Of a DNA stretch of 64,000 bases, positions 1 to 8,493 are shown piece by piece. Within the stretch, counting starts at the first letter, position 1. Each line of letters begins with the position of its first letter. Origin of the DNA: Oligoflexia bacterium (lineage in GTDB: Bacteria; Bdellovibrionota; UBA1018). Made by a program: the position numbers and the translations under genes. The notes under the pieces were generated by a model. It was not told where the DNA came from. It worked only from the letters and a program-made list of their open reading frames with translations, and did not search any database. Location of the stretch: positions 51,120 through 115,119 of the forward strand of contig JAMPXJ010000011.1 in the NCBI GenBank assembly GCA_023701205.1, in the 5' to 3' direction.

Positions 1-226
1 CGTCGGGCATGCAGAAAGCGTATTTGACGATTCCGGGGAGGGTAGCGACGTTGGCGACCTGATCGAAGACCGCGAGGTCCATTCGTTTCAGCAGCGACTC
101 GGTGGCGTAGATCCGGGCCGGAACGCGCATTCCCGGCTTATAGGAGATCGGGAGCTCCCAGAGGGACTCGGAGATCGGGATGAGGGAGGAGAAAGCCGCC
201 GCCAGGTCGTGCTCGGGTCGTTCCAC
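1..226 (-). CDS. rtcB: RtcB RNA-splicing ligase, N-terminal part (cut by window edge)
   Basis: The minus strand encodes the first 75 residues of an RtcB ligase, which joins 2',3'-cyclic-phosphate RNA ends to 5'-OH ends using GTP and Mn2+. The segments LWELPISYKPGMRVPARIYA, then QVANVATLPGIVKYAF and CMPD, match the RtcB N-terminus, where archaeal-type enzymes have WEIP..MRVPGRVYA..ATNVAMLPGI..VMPDGHQ. The catalytic Cys/His metal site lies beyond the left edge. A GTG at 226 is taken as the start because an in-frame TAA lies four codons upstream and no other start codon intervenes. The gene lies 83 nt downstream of the lipoprotein at 310-2703, on the same strand, and may be co-transcribed with it. 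No archease gene is visible. Confidence 0.88.
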   Translation of the reverse strand, partial: MERPEHDLAAAFSSLIPISESLWELPISYKPGMRVPARIYATESLLKRMDLAVFDQVANVATLPGIVKYAFCMPD

Positions 227-309
227 CCGCGAAACTTATCCTATTCGAAGGGGTGAGGGAATGGTGATGGCGGCGCGTTGGGATGGCACATGCCTCCAAC
301 GCGGATTCT

Positions 310-2703
310 TCAGGGCACTCCGTTCGTAGGGTAGCCATAGAGCCGGATTCCGCTCAGCGTTCCGGCCTGGAAGACGCACTCGTTCGTCGTGTAATCGCCT
401 TCGCCCTGGTAGGCGCCGAAGTTGGGAGCGTAGAGGCAGGATTCGTTGGATTCGCAGACGCCGTCCTCGTTTCCGATCGTATCGCCGAGGATCTCCAGCG
501 CGTTCCGGAGGAAGGTCCTGGGCGCAGTCCTGCGATCCGTCACGGTCACGTTCCCGGCGAGATGCGCGGGACAGTTTTGCCCGGAGAGGAAATCCGCGTT
601 TGGGTTCACGCCGTCGCCCGTGACGTTCCGCGCGAAGGTATCGGTCGTCTTGAGCCGGAAGTCCCAGATCTGGCAGGTTCCCGACGTGCAGGCGCCGCGG
701 GTGTCGAAGCCGGGGAAAGTTCCGCTTCTTCCCCAGCCTCGGAAAAGGTTCTCGAAGTTCACCCAATCCGTGATCGAAGCGAAGCTCATCGCGCCGTTGT
801 TATCCGAGGCATTCCGGGTGTCGTCGGAGGTGATCTGCCCGACAAGCTCGGGTGACCCGGCGACCAGGGAGAGCGTGGCATCCGAGAAGCCCTGATTGGC
901 ACAGGTCCCATGGACAAGCCCGGGATTGGTTCCGCCAAAGACGGAGCAGTCGGCGCTCTCCATCCTGAGATTGCCGGTGAACATGTTGGTGCTGGCGCTG
1001 CTCAAAAATAATCGGCTCCCGGCGAGCTGGCTCAGGGTGTTATCCGTGTAAGTCACCATATACAGGCTGTAGGAGGAATTGTTGTGAAACAAAGCATGAG
1101 ACACGGTGTTGCGGTATCCGCTGAGATAGAATCCGTGGTTACCGTTATTGATCGCGGTGATGCCCAGGAAGGTATTGTCATGGCTGATCACATGAATGCC
1201 CGATCCGGAATTATTGGCCACAGTGACGTTTTGCAGCAGATTGTTCGAGCTTACGTCTCCCGTGGAGATGCCGCGTCCGCCGTTATTGGTCGAGATGATG
1301 TCCGTGAACACATTGCGCGAACCCTTGAGGACGAGACCGTCGGCAGTGTTGTTCGAAGCCGTGATCTGACTCAATAGATTGGAAGAGATCGCGATACTTG
1401 AATCGCCAAATCCAGTGCCGAAACCCGAGAAACTCGCTCGCCGGACGACCGAGTGGCGTATTTTCGCCGAGAATCCGCTGGAGCCGCTGGCGGCGCGGTT
1501 CGAAAGCTCTCCCTCGAACCATAGGAAATAACGCAGAATTGAGTAGACGGCGCAATTCCCGCCGCCGCAGGTGGGCGCCGCCGGATTCACGAGGCTGAGC
1601 GTTGCGCCCGGAAAAATAGCGACGCCGATCTTGTCCGCGTCGATCTGATAACCCGCCGTATCGCGGCTGCTCGCCAGAGTATAGATCGTCCCCGCGCTCG
1701 CGAGGCTCTCCATGAGTCCCGAGGCGCTGTTGTCGGGCAAGGGCTGCACTGGGTTGGTCCACCAGGCGCTACGGACGCTCGCGGCGATCGGCGCGCCCGC
1801 CTGCGAGATGACGACGCGGTTGGTCTTCCAGGTCGACGAGGTGAGGAGGTCCGCGAGCGCCCGGCTTTTTTTCAGCTGTCGGGAGTGAAAGTACACGTTG
1901 CCCGCACCGCCCGAGTCGTCACAGGCCCATTCAAACGCTTCGAGCTCGTCCGCGACCGCGTAACCCGCGCACGAGGGAGCGGCGGCAAGATCGACCCGCT
2001 TCATTTCGCCGCCGTGGAGGCAGGCGAAATATCCGAGCTCCGCACCGGTGCATGCGCTGGTAGGCGTGGCGGTCACGGCATAGTCGTTCCAGTTCGGCGC
2101 GATCGCGTAGCGGGCGCTCACCGTCACGGCAGAAAGGATCTTGAAACCCGAGGAGCTCACGACGCTTGAGCGTGTGCCGGAGGAGTCCACCGCCCGAACG
2201 TTCACGTAATAGGTCGAGCCAATCCCCATTCCAAGGGCCTGAGCCGTGCTGGGCGAGAGATAAGAAGGTGATGTTCCGACGGAGGTCCAGGCCAGTATGT
2301 CCGTGGCGCCGGCGGAGCTCCCGATCGAAAGCTCGAAGTCCGCCAAGGGGTTGGTATTCCCCGTTCCGGAATAGGTCCAGGTGAAGCTAGGCGCGTCCGT
2401 CGAGGCGAGGCTGCCAGTGTCGTCGAGGCCAGAGACCGCCTGGGGTGGCGGCTGCGGCGAAGGCGAAGGTGAAGGTGAAGGTGAAGGTGAAGGTGAAGGT
2501 GAAGGTGAAGGTGAAGGTGAAGGTGAAGCGGAAGGCGAAGCGGAAGGTGCTGGAGAGGTGCCTGGATCAGAAAGAGTGAGATCGATGGTTGTCGCGTTGC
2601 TGAGAATACGTGGGCTGCAGCTCGCAAGCGCCAACAGCGAGGCCAGTGCACAGATTGGTTTGAAGGCTCCTCCGGAGAGAGCCGACCCGCAGACGTTCCG
2701 CAT
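310..2703 (-). CDS. Lipoprotein with (Ser-Pro) linker, FnIII-like domain and beta-helix
   Basis: A 797-residue exported protein. The N-terminus carries a lipoprotein signal with lipobox LASC (Cys29). A Ser/Pro-rich tether of alternating SP follows at about residues 45-85, encoded by a near-perfect hexanucleotide array. Residues of about 90-190 read like a fibronectin type III domain (PSFTWTYSG...YYVNVRAVDSSG). From about 430 to 570 there are repeated NNT/NNG turns (GLVLKGSRNVF, GIHVISHDNTF, GFYLSGYRNTV) typical of right-handed parallel beta-helices of the NosD/pectate-lyase type. The C-terminus is Cys-rich. The likely location is outer-membrane anchored and surface-displayed. No catalytic function can be assigned; carbohydrate binding or adhesion is possible. 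Only a weak GGA precedes the ATG. Confidence 0.75.
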   Translation of the reverse strand: MRNVCGSALSGGAFKPICALASLLALASCSPRILSNATTIDLTLSDPGTSPAPSASPSASPSPSPSPSPSPSPSPSPSPSPSPQPPPQAVSGLDDTGSLASTDAPSFTWTYSGTGNTNPLADFELSIGSSAGATDILAWTSVGTSPSYLSPSTAQALGMGIGSTYYVNVRAVDSSGTRSSVVSSSGFKILSAVTVSARYAIAPNWNDYAVTATPTSACTGAELGYFACLHGGEMKRVDLAAAPSCAGYAVADELEAFEWACDDSGGAGNVYFHSRQLKKSRALADLLTSSTWKTNRVVISQAGAPIAASVRSAWWTNPVQPLPDNSASGLMESLASAGTIYTLASSRDTAGYQIDADKIGVAIFPGATLSLVNPAAPTCGGGNCAVYSILRYFLWFEGELSNRAASGSSGFSAKIRHSVVRRASFSGFGTGFGDSSIAISSNLLSQITASNNTADGLVLKGSRNVFTDIISTNNGGRGISTGDVSSNNLLQNVTVANNSGSGIHVISHDNTFLGITAINNGNHGFYLSGYRNTVSHALFHNNSSYSLYMVTYTDNTLSQLAGSRLFLSSASTNMFTGNLRMESADCSVFGGTNPGLVHGTCANQGFSDATLSLVAGSPELVGQITSDDTRNASDNNGAMSFASITDWVNFENLFRGWGRSGTFPGFDTRGACTSGTCQIWDFRLKTTDTFARNVTGDGVNPNADFLSGQNCPAHLAGNVTVTDRRTAPRTFLRNALEILGDTIGNEDGVCESNESCLYAPNFGAYQGEGDYTTNECVFQAGTLSGIRLYGYPTNGVP
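2468..2527. repeat. (GGTGAA)10 hexanucleotide tandem repeat inside a CDS
   Basis: Ten perfect GGTGAA units, flanked by imperfect units (GGCGAA, GCGGAA). On the coding (minus) strand they encode alternating Ser-Pro in the tether of the 310-2703 lipoprotein. The unit length keeps the frame, so slippage would change linker length rather than switch the gene off. Confidence 0.95.
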
Positions 2704-2906
2704 TTATCCAGAATAAGCCGCTTTTCAGCCCCGCGGAATGTGTCACAGTCGCAATGCTGTGTGGATCCGGACGCAGGTCGCCGTTACCGCATGGGCGGTG
2801 CCGCGGTAAGAACCTTATTTATTTCTCTTGAAATGAATAATGCGATGCGTTAATCGCATTTGAGGTGTTTAACACCCCCTGGCATGAAAGGAAAAGGCTG
2901 AAGACT

Positions 2907-3302
2907 ATGAAACTGAGAATGATTGCCTTGTGCGCGGCTCTTTCCGCGGCCCAGTTCGCCACGAATCCGCCGGCTGCCCTCGCGAACGCCTCTCTTGGAA
3001 AATTCAGCTGCGAAAACCCAGAAATGCTCGGTGCAGCCAACCGCGCCTATTCGGAGCACGAGAAGAGGATCGCCGCGATCCCTGGAGTGACGCATGTGGA
3101 GGTCGGCGACTGCTCGTCCATGGAGTCTCCCGCGGTCCGCTCGGAGTCCGAATTCGTCTGCGGAGTTTTTCTGTATTTCTCGGACGATTTCGCTCAGCAG
3201 GTCTTCAGCGAGACCTCGAAGCTTTGGGGAGGGCTGGTGCTCAACAAGGCTCGACAGGCGGTTCCCGTCTGCTCCCGAGTCGTGGCGCGCCCTATCCGCT
3301 AG
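2907..3302 (+). CDS. Small secreted protein of unknown function
   Basis: 131 residues. The ATG at 2907 is preferred over an upstream in-frame ATG at 2865 because a clean Sec signal peptide begins there (MKLRMIALCAALSAAQF, then AALANA as cleavage region) and a purine-rich AGGAAAAGG lies about 11 nt upstream. The mature part contains four cysteines (FSCENPE, DCSS, FVCGVF, VPVCSR), which suggests two disulfides in the periplasm. I recognise no family. It stands alone between a divergent lipoprotein gene and a HAD phosphatase. Confidence 0.72.
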   Translation: MKLRMIALCAALSAAQFATNPPAALANASLGKFSCENPEMLGAANRAYSEHEKRIAAIPGVTHVEVGDCSSMESPAVRSESEFVCGVFLYFSDDFAQQVFSETSKLWGGLVLNKARQAVPVCSRVVARPIR

Positions 3303-3446
3303 TCGGAACTCGGAAGGAGCTCATCGTCGCGAATCAGCTGCGGGAAAAGGGTTCTGACCCGGCCATCGAGGCCTATGCCGGATCCGGGCGGCCGGCTCTC
3401 CCCACGCCCTTGTTGAGGAAGGGTTACGCTGTTATGGTTTCGCCAG

Positions 3447-4088
3447 ATGCGCAACCTTCTGTTTGATCTCGACGGGACGCTCGCCGACCCGCTCGAGGGC
3501 TTCAGTAACAGCCTTTTTCATGCGTTCGATAAGTTGGGACTGGAGCGTCCCTCGCTCGAGACGGTCAAGCGCTGCATCGGGCCGCCGCTGCACGTCTCGG
3601 TGCCTCAAGTGCTCGGCATCGAGGAGCCCGAGGCGATCACGCGGCTGATCGCCGCCTACCGCGACCATCACGGGACCACCGGGCTGTTCCAGTACCGTTT
3701 CTACGATGGCGTCGATGGCGCGCTCGAGGCGCTCACGAGGGATCGGCGGCTCTTCGTCGCGACTTCCAAGCCCGTCCAGTATGCCAGGCCGATCTTGGAA
3801 CGCTTCGGGAAAGCGCGCTATTTCGAGGAGATCTACGGCAGCGAGCTGAGCGGCGAACGCAGCCTCAAAGGCGAGCTCATTTCGCACGCGCTCCGGGCGA
3901 GCGCGCTCGGCGCCGGCGAGACGATCATGATCGGCGACCGCAAGCACGACATCATCGGCGCGAAGGCCAACGGCCTCCGCGCCATCGGCGTGACCTGGGG
4001 CTATGGCTCCGAAGAGGAGCTCGTGGGAGCGGGCGCTGACTGGATCTGCCGTTCCTGGTCTGAGCTGCTGGCGGTTTTCACCGCTTGA
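3447..4088 (+). CDS. HAD-superfamily phosphatase (phosphoglycolate phosphatase-like)
   Basis: 213 residues with all four HAD motifs. Motif I is FDLDGTLAD near residue 7 (Asp nucleophile and acid/base Asp), motif II is the Ser of ATSKP, motif III is a Lys in RSLKGELI, and motif IV is MIGDRKHDIIGA. An alpha-helical cap containing IGPPLHVSV between motifs I and II is typical of the Gph/5'-nucleotidase-like group. The enzyme should be cytosolic and dephosphorylate a small phosphorylated metabolite; the substrate cannot be told from sequence. It converges with the 4092-5606 gene, with only 3 nt between stops. Confidence 0.85.
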   Translation: MRNLLFDLDGTLADPLEGFSNSLFHAFDKLGLERPSLETVKRCIGPPLHVSVPQVLGIEEPEAITRLIAAYRDHHGTTGLFQYRFYDGVDGALEALTRDRRLFVATSKPVQYARPILERFGKARYFEEIYGSELSGERSLKGELISHALRASALGAGETIMIGDRKHDIIGAKANGLRAIGVTWGYGSEEELVGAGADWICRSWSELLAVFTA

Positions 4089-4091
4089 GGC

Positions 4092-5606
4092 TCAGTATTT
4101 CCTCGTCGGAATGACGTTGTCGAAATAAATCCCGTTTTCGGTGTAGCCACGCAGCTTGCTCGGACAGGAGATCACCCAGCCGCCGGCGGGATTGAGCATC
4201 TTGAAAGCGCCTTGACCGTCGACGGGAAGCTGAATCGGGCTCCAGGGCACTTCTTCGATCAATAGCCAGCCGTTCTGGAAGCCGGTGACCCGGCCTTCCA
4301 TGTAGATCGAGTTCGCGGTCAAGCATTCGGCTTTGGTGAACTCCACCGAGCCGGGCGGACAGGGGTCCGTCGCGCAGGCTTCCGAAGTCGCCGGCTTGGC
4401 CGCGGCGTCGCAAAAGCTGTCGGCCACCGGGCTGTTGCTCTCGTTGATGCAGTTCACGCTGCGCGTGCGCGAACCGCCGCCGCAGATCGCGAGCAGGGTG
4501 GGGTTGTCGTTCCTCTGGCAGGAGGACCAGGGATAGGTGTTCCAGCTGTAAGTCGGGCACGCCTGCGTGTTGCAGGCCTGGCTGGTGTCGCCCGCGCCCG
4601 GTTGCGTCGCCGGGTTGCAGAGGGAGTTCGCGACGACCGCGCCGCTGCTGTCCTGGCAGGTATAGCTTCGCGTCTGGGTGCCGCCGCCGCATTCGGCCGA
4701 ACAGGAGGACCAGCCGGAATAGACCCATTCATAGGTCACTCCGCCCACGGTGCAGCTTTGCGACGTGGCGGGCTTGACCGTCTTCGAGCAGAACGCATCC
4801 GCGTAAAGGGCGTTGTTGTCAGTGCGGTTGCAGGTGACCGTTCGCGACTGCTGGCTGTCGGCGCATTCGGACCAGAGTCCCGTGTTCCATGAGAAGGTGT
4901 AAGTGGCCGAGTCGTACCAATCCACGATGTACTGCTTGGACGAGGCTTGCAGCGGGCCGGAGGGTGGCATCGTGCCGGTGGTGACGGCGCGGTTGAGGAT
5001 GTTCGACTTGTAGGTGACGGCCGTGGATTCCACCTGCCAGTTCCTGGCCGACCAGTTGGGGTTGTGGCAGACCCCGCAGATCGGCGTGAAAACGTTCGTC
5101 TTGGCGATCGCGTAGAAGTCCACGGGTGTGGGCGCGGGGCCCGAGCTCGGAGAGGAGCTCGGGGAACCGGTCGGGACACTCGTCGAGGTAGGTTCGGGTT
5201 CGGGCGTCGCGGTGGCCGTGGGCTCGGGTTCGGGCACCGGCACCGGAGCCGGCGCGAGCGGATCCTCGGGGCAGCCGTCTCCCGTCCACAACGCGACGAC
5301 TTCGAGCTGCTCCTCGGTCAGGGCCCCGAACGGAGGCATCGACTTCGAGGCCACTCGCGAACCGATCGAAGCGCATTTGCTGAGCGCGACCTGGTAATTT
5401 CCCCAGTTCGGTAGGCCGCCGCCGCTGACATGGCATTGGGCGCAAACCGGAGTGTAGACCTTGTTCAGGAACTGCGTGTAAGTGACTCCGGAGGTTGGCG
5501 CGGCGGTGCTGGCCTCGCGCAATTCCATCTGCTGCCCGCCGGTGCACGACGAGAAGCCGATGGAAGTCAGAGCTGCCAGAATGCTTTTCGTAATTAATCC
5601 CCGCAC
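4092..5606 (-). CDS. Diheme c-type cytochrome lipoprotein with three TSP1-like repeats
   Basis: 504 residues. The signal peptide ends at a lipobox-like GFSSC (Cys21). Two cytochrome-c-like modules follow, each with one heme motif (CAQCH at 55-59, CGVCH near 177), an NW segment and a conserved MPP motif that could supply the axial Met. They are joined by a Pro/Glu/Thr/Ser tether. The C-terminal half holds three thrombospondin type-1-like repeats (WNTGLWSEC, WVYSGWSSCSAECGGG, WNTYPWSSC), then a unique domain. The heme modules resemble those of the 18148-19593 lipoprotein. A cell-surface electron carrier or heme sensor with adhesive repeats is inferred. The start is GTG without a Shine-Dalgarno; TACAAT lies 9 nt upstream. 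Confidence 0.78.
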   Translation of the reverse strand: MRGLITKSILAALTSIGFSSCTGGQQMELREASTAAPTSGVTYTQFLNKVYTPVCAQCHVSGGGLPNWGNYQVALSKCASIGSRVASKSMPPFGALTEEQLEVVALWTGDGCPEDPLAPAPVPVPEPEPTATATPEPEPTSTSVPTGSPSSSPSSGPAPTPVDFYAIAKTNVFTPICGVCHNPNWSARNWQVESTAVTYKSNILNRAVTTGTMPPSGPLQASSKQYIVDWYDSATYTFSWNTGLWSECADSQQSRTVTCNRTDNNALYADAFCSKTVKPATSQSCTVGGVTYEWVYSGWSSCSAECGGGTQTRSYTCQDSSGAVVANSLCNPATQPGAGDTSQACNTQACPTYSWNTYPWSSCQRNDNPTLLAICGGGSRTRSVNCINESNSPVADSFCDAAAKPATSEACATDPCPPGSVEFTKAECLTANSIYMEGRVTGFQNGWLLIEEVPWSPIQLPVDGQGAFKMLNPAGGWVISCPSKLRGYTENGIYFDNVIPTRKY

Positions 5607-5695
5607 GAGAATATTGTATCAGGGATCAGTTTAATTCCGCAGCTGGGTATTTTCTGACTCTAGGCCGCCCGGGTCTATTCTTGCCAAAGGCACAA

Positions 5696-5723
5696 GCCCT
5701 CCAAGGATTGCTCCCTGGAGGGC
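5696..5723. other. Stem-loop (8-bp perfect stem), weak terminator candidate
   Basis: GCCCTCCA (5696-5703) pairs with TGGAGGGC (5716-5723) over a 12-nt loop, downstream of the HPF-like gene at 5778-6104. Neither strand has a good T-run after the stem, so intrinsic termination is doubtful. Confidence 0.4.
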
Positions 5724-5777
5724 CTGGGGTTGGGGCAGGCGGTGGAGGAGGGGATCACGCCTGCGCTGGGTGGGCTT

Positions 5778-6104
5778 TTAGGCGGGCTGCGGGGCCAGGC
5801 GCCGCTGCACGGGGGGAGTCGGCAGCAGGCGTTCCAGGCAGCGCAGCAGTGCCTGCTGCAGTCCTTCCCCGTACTGGGTGCCGATCCACGCTTTGGGTCC
5901 TTCGTGGATCTCCACTCTGCAGTTCACGAGGTTTCCATAGCCTTCGCGACAGAGCGTCACCTGATAGTGAAGCGGGCCAGAGGCGCCGGTTCCGGTGCCG
6001 GAATTGAGCAGGAGCCAGCGCCGAACGTGTTTCTCGACGAATCTCCGGAGTGCCCGGGATTCGCGGATTCCGTCGCACAATACGTCGCCTCGGATCGATT
6101 CCAT
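5778..6104 (-). CDS. Small HPF/RaiA-like protein (tentative)
   Basis: 108 residues. A perfect AGGAGG (6114-6119 on the plus coordinate) lies 9 nt before the ATG, which makes this a convincing gene. The pattern of an N-terminal SRALRRFVEKHVRRW helix, a strand HYQVTLCREG, a strand VNCRVEIHEG and a C-terminal helix GLQQALLRCLERLL resembles the beta-alpha-beta-beta-beta-alpha fold of stand-alone ribosome hibernation factor (HPF/RaiA) domain proteins. If correct, it would bind the 30S decoding region under stress. The similarity is by fold pattern, not by a signature motif, so the function is a suggestion. Confidence 0.55.
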   Translation of the reverse strand: MESIRGDVLCDGIRESRALRRFVEKHVRRWLLLNSGTGTGASGPLHYQVTLCREGYGNLVNCRVEIHEGPKAWIGTQYGEGLQQALLRCLERLLPTPPVQRRLAPQPA

Positions 6105-6268
6105 AATTCCTGACCTCCTATAATCGGGTTGGCGTCGGATAGTCCGCTCCCCCTGGCGGAGGAGAGCGACAGGGAGAGGAGGACCGTCCAGACTGCAGCC
6201 GGGTAAACGATGCTGACCGACATGGATGGAATCTAACCGGGGAGGTTAAAAATGGAATTAAACCGGCA

Positions 6269-7801
6269 TTAATTCGCTTTAATCCCGCGGGCCGCGGCTG
6301 CGCGTTCGAGGCGAACCGTGAACACCGCGCCTTCGGGGATTTCCGGCGAGATTGGGGAGCGGACCTCGAGCGAGCCCTGATGCGCGGCCGCGATCCGCTT
6401 GGCGATGGGGAGGCCGAGGCCCGCCCCCGGAACCTCGTTGGCGTTCCTGCCGGGCAAAGGCGCGCGGACGAAGCGTTCGAAGATCTTGGCCTGCAGCTCC
6501 GGCGGAATGGAGGGTCCGCGGTTCTCGACCGTGAATCGCACGGCGGAAACCTCGTCTTCAAGCCGCGCCCTGACGGTCGACCCGGGCGGGGAGAACTTGA
6601 TCGCGTTCTCGACGAGGTTCTTCGCCAATATCCGCAGCAGATCGTCGTCGGCCGAGATTTCGAAGAGATTCTCCCCGGCCGGAGGCTCTTCGGCCGAGTC
6701 CTGCGGCACGAGCTCGAAGCTGAAGCCCACGTCCTTGGCGCGGGCGAGCGGTTCGAGCCTCGAGAGCGTCTCGATCACGAGCTCGTCCATGCGGGTCGGC
6801 TGAAGCGAGAGGGAGGCCGCGCCCGCATCCATTCGCGCGAGCGTCAGCAGGTCCGCCACGAGGCGCGAGAGGTGATCGAGCTCCTGCGAGGCCGTGGCCA
6901 GGAACTGCGAGGTCTCCTCGGGCGAGCGCTCGCGGCTTCGCATCAGGTCGAGCTCCCCGCGCAGGATCGCGAGCGGCGTCTTGAGCTCGTGGCTCGCATC
7001 CGCGACGAAACGCTCCTGGCTCTCGAAGGCGCGCTGCAGGCGGTCCAGGAGCTCGTTGAGCGTCACCGAGAGCCGTCGCAGCTCGTCCTCGGCCGCAGGC
7101 ACCGGGAGGCGCTCGGAGAGGTTCGCCGAGCCGAGCTGGCGCGCCTTCTCGATGATGGCGTTGACGGGGCGGAGCGCGCGCCCGGCGAGATGGAAGCCCA
7201 CGGCCGCCGCGAGCAGCAGCGCGAGCGGGATCCCGATCAGCAGCAGCGCGCGCAGCCCGCGCGCGGACTCCTCGAGGAAGGTCATCGGCACGGCGAGCTG
7301 CAGGATGTAGTTGCCGAGCAGCCGCTGGTTCACTGGATAGGAGATCAGGCGATAGTTGGGGTTCTTCTTCGCGCCGGGGAAGATCTCGGTGTAGCGGATG
7401 GTCCGCACCGCCGAGCGCTGGTGGTTGAGCTGCCGCCAGTCGTCGCGATAAACCGGGAGCCTTGCCTTGGCCCCGAGCGTGCGCGAGCGGATGAGGATCT
7501 CGCCCTCGGTGCTGAGGATCTGGATGAAGGTGCTCCCAACGGCGAAAGGCACGATCTTGCCCGTGCCCGAGGCGAGATCCGAGCCGATGTGCAGGTCGCC
7601 GAAGGCGTCGAACCGGATGTTGTCGGCGATATCCACGGCGTGGTTGTAAAGGTCGATATCGAAGCTCGCCAGCTGGTTGCGGACCATGGAGTTGTACAGG
7701 ACGCTCGAGAACACCACCAGCGTCGCGCCGAGCAGCGAGACGTAAAGCGCCGTGAGGCGGAAGCGCAGGCTGCGGGTGCGCCTACTCCTCGCGAAGAACA
7801 T
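6269..7801 (-). CDS. Sensor histidine kinase (CusS/QseC type)
   Basis: 510 residues. Membrane segments at about 16-38 and 182-205 bracket a periplasmic sensor domain of about 140 residues; a HAMP linker (about 206-258) follows. The dimerisation box SHELKTPLA places the phospho-accepting His at 271. The ATPase domain has the N-box NLVENAIKFS, the F-box FERFVR and the G2 box GAGLGLPIAKR. Domain order and short periplasmic loop match heavy-metal or envelope-stress sensors of the CusS/QseC group. The start overlaps the response regulator gene by 20 bp, so the pair is co-translated. The signal is unknown. Confidence 0.92.
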   Translation of the reverse strand: MFFARSRRTRSLRFRLTALYVSLLGATLVVFSSVLYNSMVRNQLASFDIDLYNHAVDIADNIRFDAFGDLHIGSDLASGTGKIVPFAVGSTFIQILSTEGEILIRSRTLGAKARLPVYRDDWRQLNHQRSAVRTIRYTEIFPGAKKNPNYRLISYPVNQRLLGNYILQLAVPMTFLEESARGLRALLLIGIPLALLLAAAVGFHLAGRALRPVNAIIEKARQLGSANLSERLPVPAAEDELRRLSVTLNELLDRLQRAFESQERFVADASHELKTPLAILRGELDLMRSRERSPEETSQFLATASQELDHLSRLVADLLTLARMDAGAASLSLQPTRMDELVIETLSRLEPLARAKDVGFSFELVPQDSAEEPPAGENLFEISADDDLLRILAKNLVENAIKFSPPGSTVRARLEDEVSAVRFTVENRGPSIPPELQAKIFERFVRAPLPGRNANEVPGAGLGLPIAKRIAAAHQGSLEVRSPISPEIPEGAVFTVRLERAAAARGIKAN

Positions 7802-8456
7802 AGCCCGCCCCGATCATGGTGTGGATCAGCTTCGTCTTGAAAGGCTGGTCGACCTTCTTGCGGAGCATGTTCACGTACACATCGATCACGTTGCTGCCGC
7901 TGTCGAAGTGGACGTCCCAGACATGCTCGCTGATCTCGGTGCGGCTCAGCGGGCGGTTCGGATGCCGGAGGAAATACTCCAGCAGCGCGAACTCCTTGGC
8001 GGTCAGCGTGAGCGGTTTGCCCGCGCGCGAGACGCGCCGGGTGATGAGGTCCATCTCGAGGTCCGCGAAGCGCAGCTGGGACTGCATCTCCCCCGAGTTG
8101 CGCCGGCGGAGCAGCGCCCGGATGCGCGCCAGGAGCTCGTCGAAGGCGAAAGGCTTGGTAAGGTAGTCGTCGGCGCCGGAGTCGAGCCCATGCACCTTGT
8201 CCTTGGTGCCGGCGAGCGCGGTCAGCATGAGGATGGGGCCCGGGTAACCGTCCCGTCGCAGGTGCCGTGCGGTATCGAAGCCGTTCTGGCCGGGCAGCAT
8301 GGCGTCGAGCAGGATCAGGTCATAGGGGTTCTCGGCGGCCAACGCCTCGGCGGCGACGCCGGTCTCGGCCACGTCGACGGAGTAGCCGGCCTCGGCAAGG
8401 CCCTTCTGGAGGAAGCCCGACATCTTCTTTTGGTCTTCGACGACCAGGATGCGCAT
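7782..8456 (-). CDS. OmpR/CusR-type response regulator
   Basis: 224 residues. The receiver domain has acidic residues E7/D8, phosphorylation Asp51 in LILLDAML, the Thr of LTALAG and Lys of LTKPF. A winged helix DNA-binding domain follows (LTLTAKEFALLEYF, then NVIDVYVNMLRKKVD and the terminal hairpin IGAGYVLREE). It is the first gene of the two-component operon with the kinase at 6269-7801. No metal-efflux genes flank the pair, so the regulon is not evident from context. Confidence 0.95.
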   Translation of the reverse strand: MRILVVEDQKKMSGFLQKGLAEAGYSVDVAETGVAAEALAAENPYDLILLDAMLPGQNGFDTARHLRRDGYPGPILMLTALAGTKDKVHGLDSGADDYLTKPFAFDELLARIRALLRRRNSGEMQSQLRFADLEMDLITRRVSRAGKPLTLTAKEFALLEYFLRHPNRPLSRTEISEHVWDVHFDSGSNVIDVYVNMLRKKVDQPFKTKLIHTMIGAGYVLREE

Positions 8457-8493
8457 GGCCGGAACTTACACCGCGCGCGATGAAATGAGAAGC

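Noticed and set aside
2440..2560. CRISPR-like array
   Set aside because: The repeat is a contiguous hexamer without spacers and encodes Ser-Pro; no cas genes are present anywhere in the window.
5957..6223. 88-codon minus-strand frame with a signal-peptide-like start
   Set aside because: Most of it overlaps the HPF-like gene, which has a perfect AGGAGG; the part after the hydrophobic start looks random.
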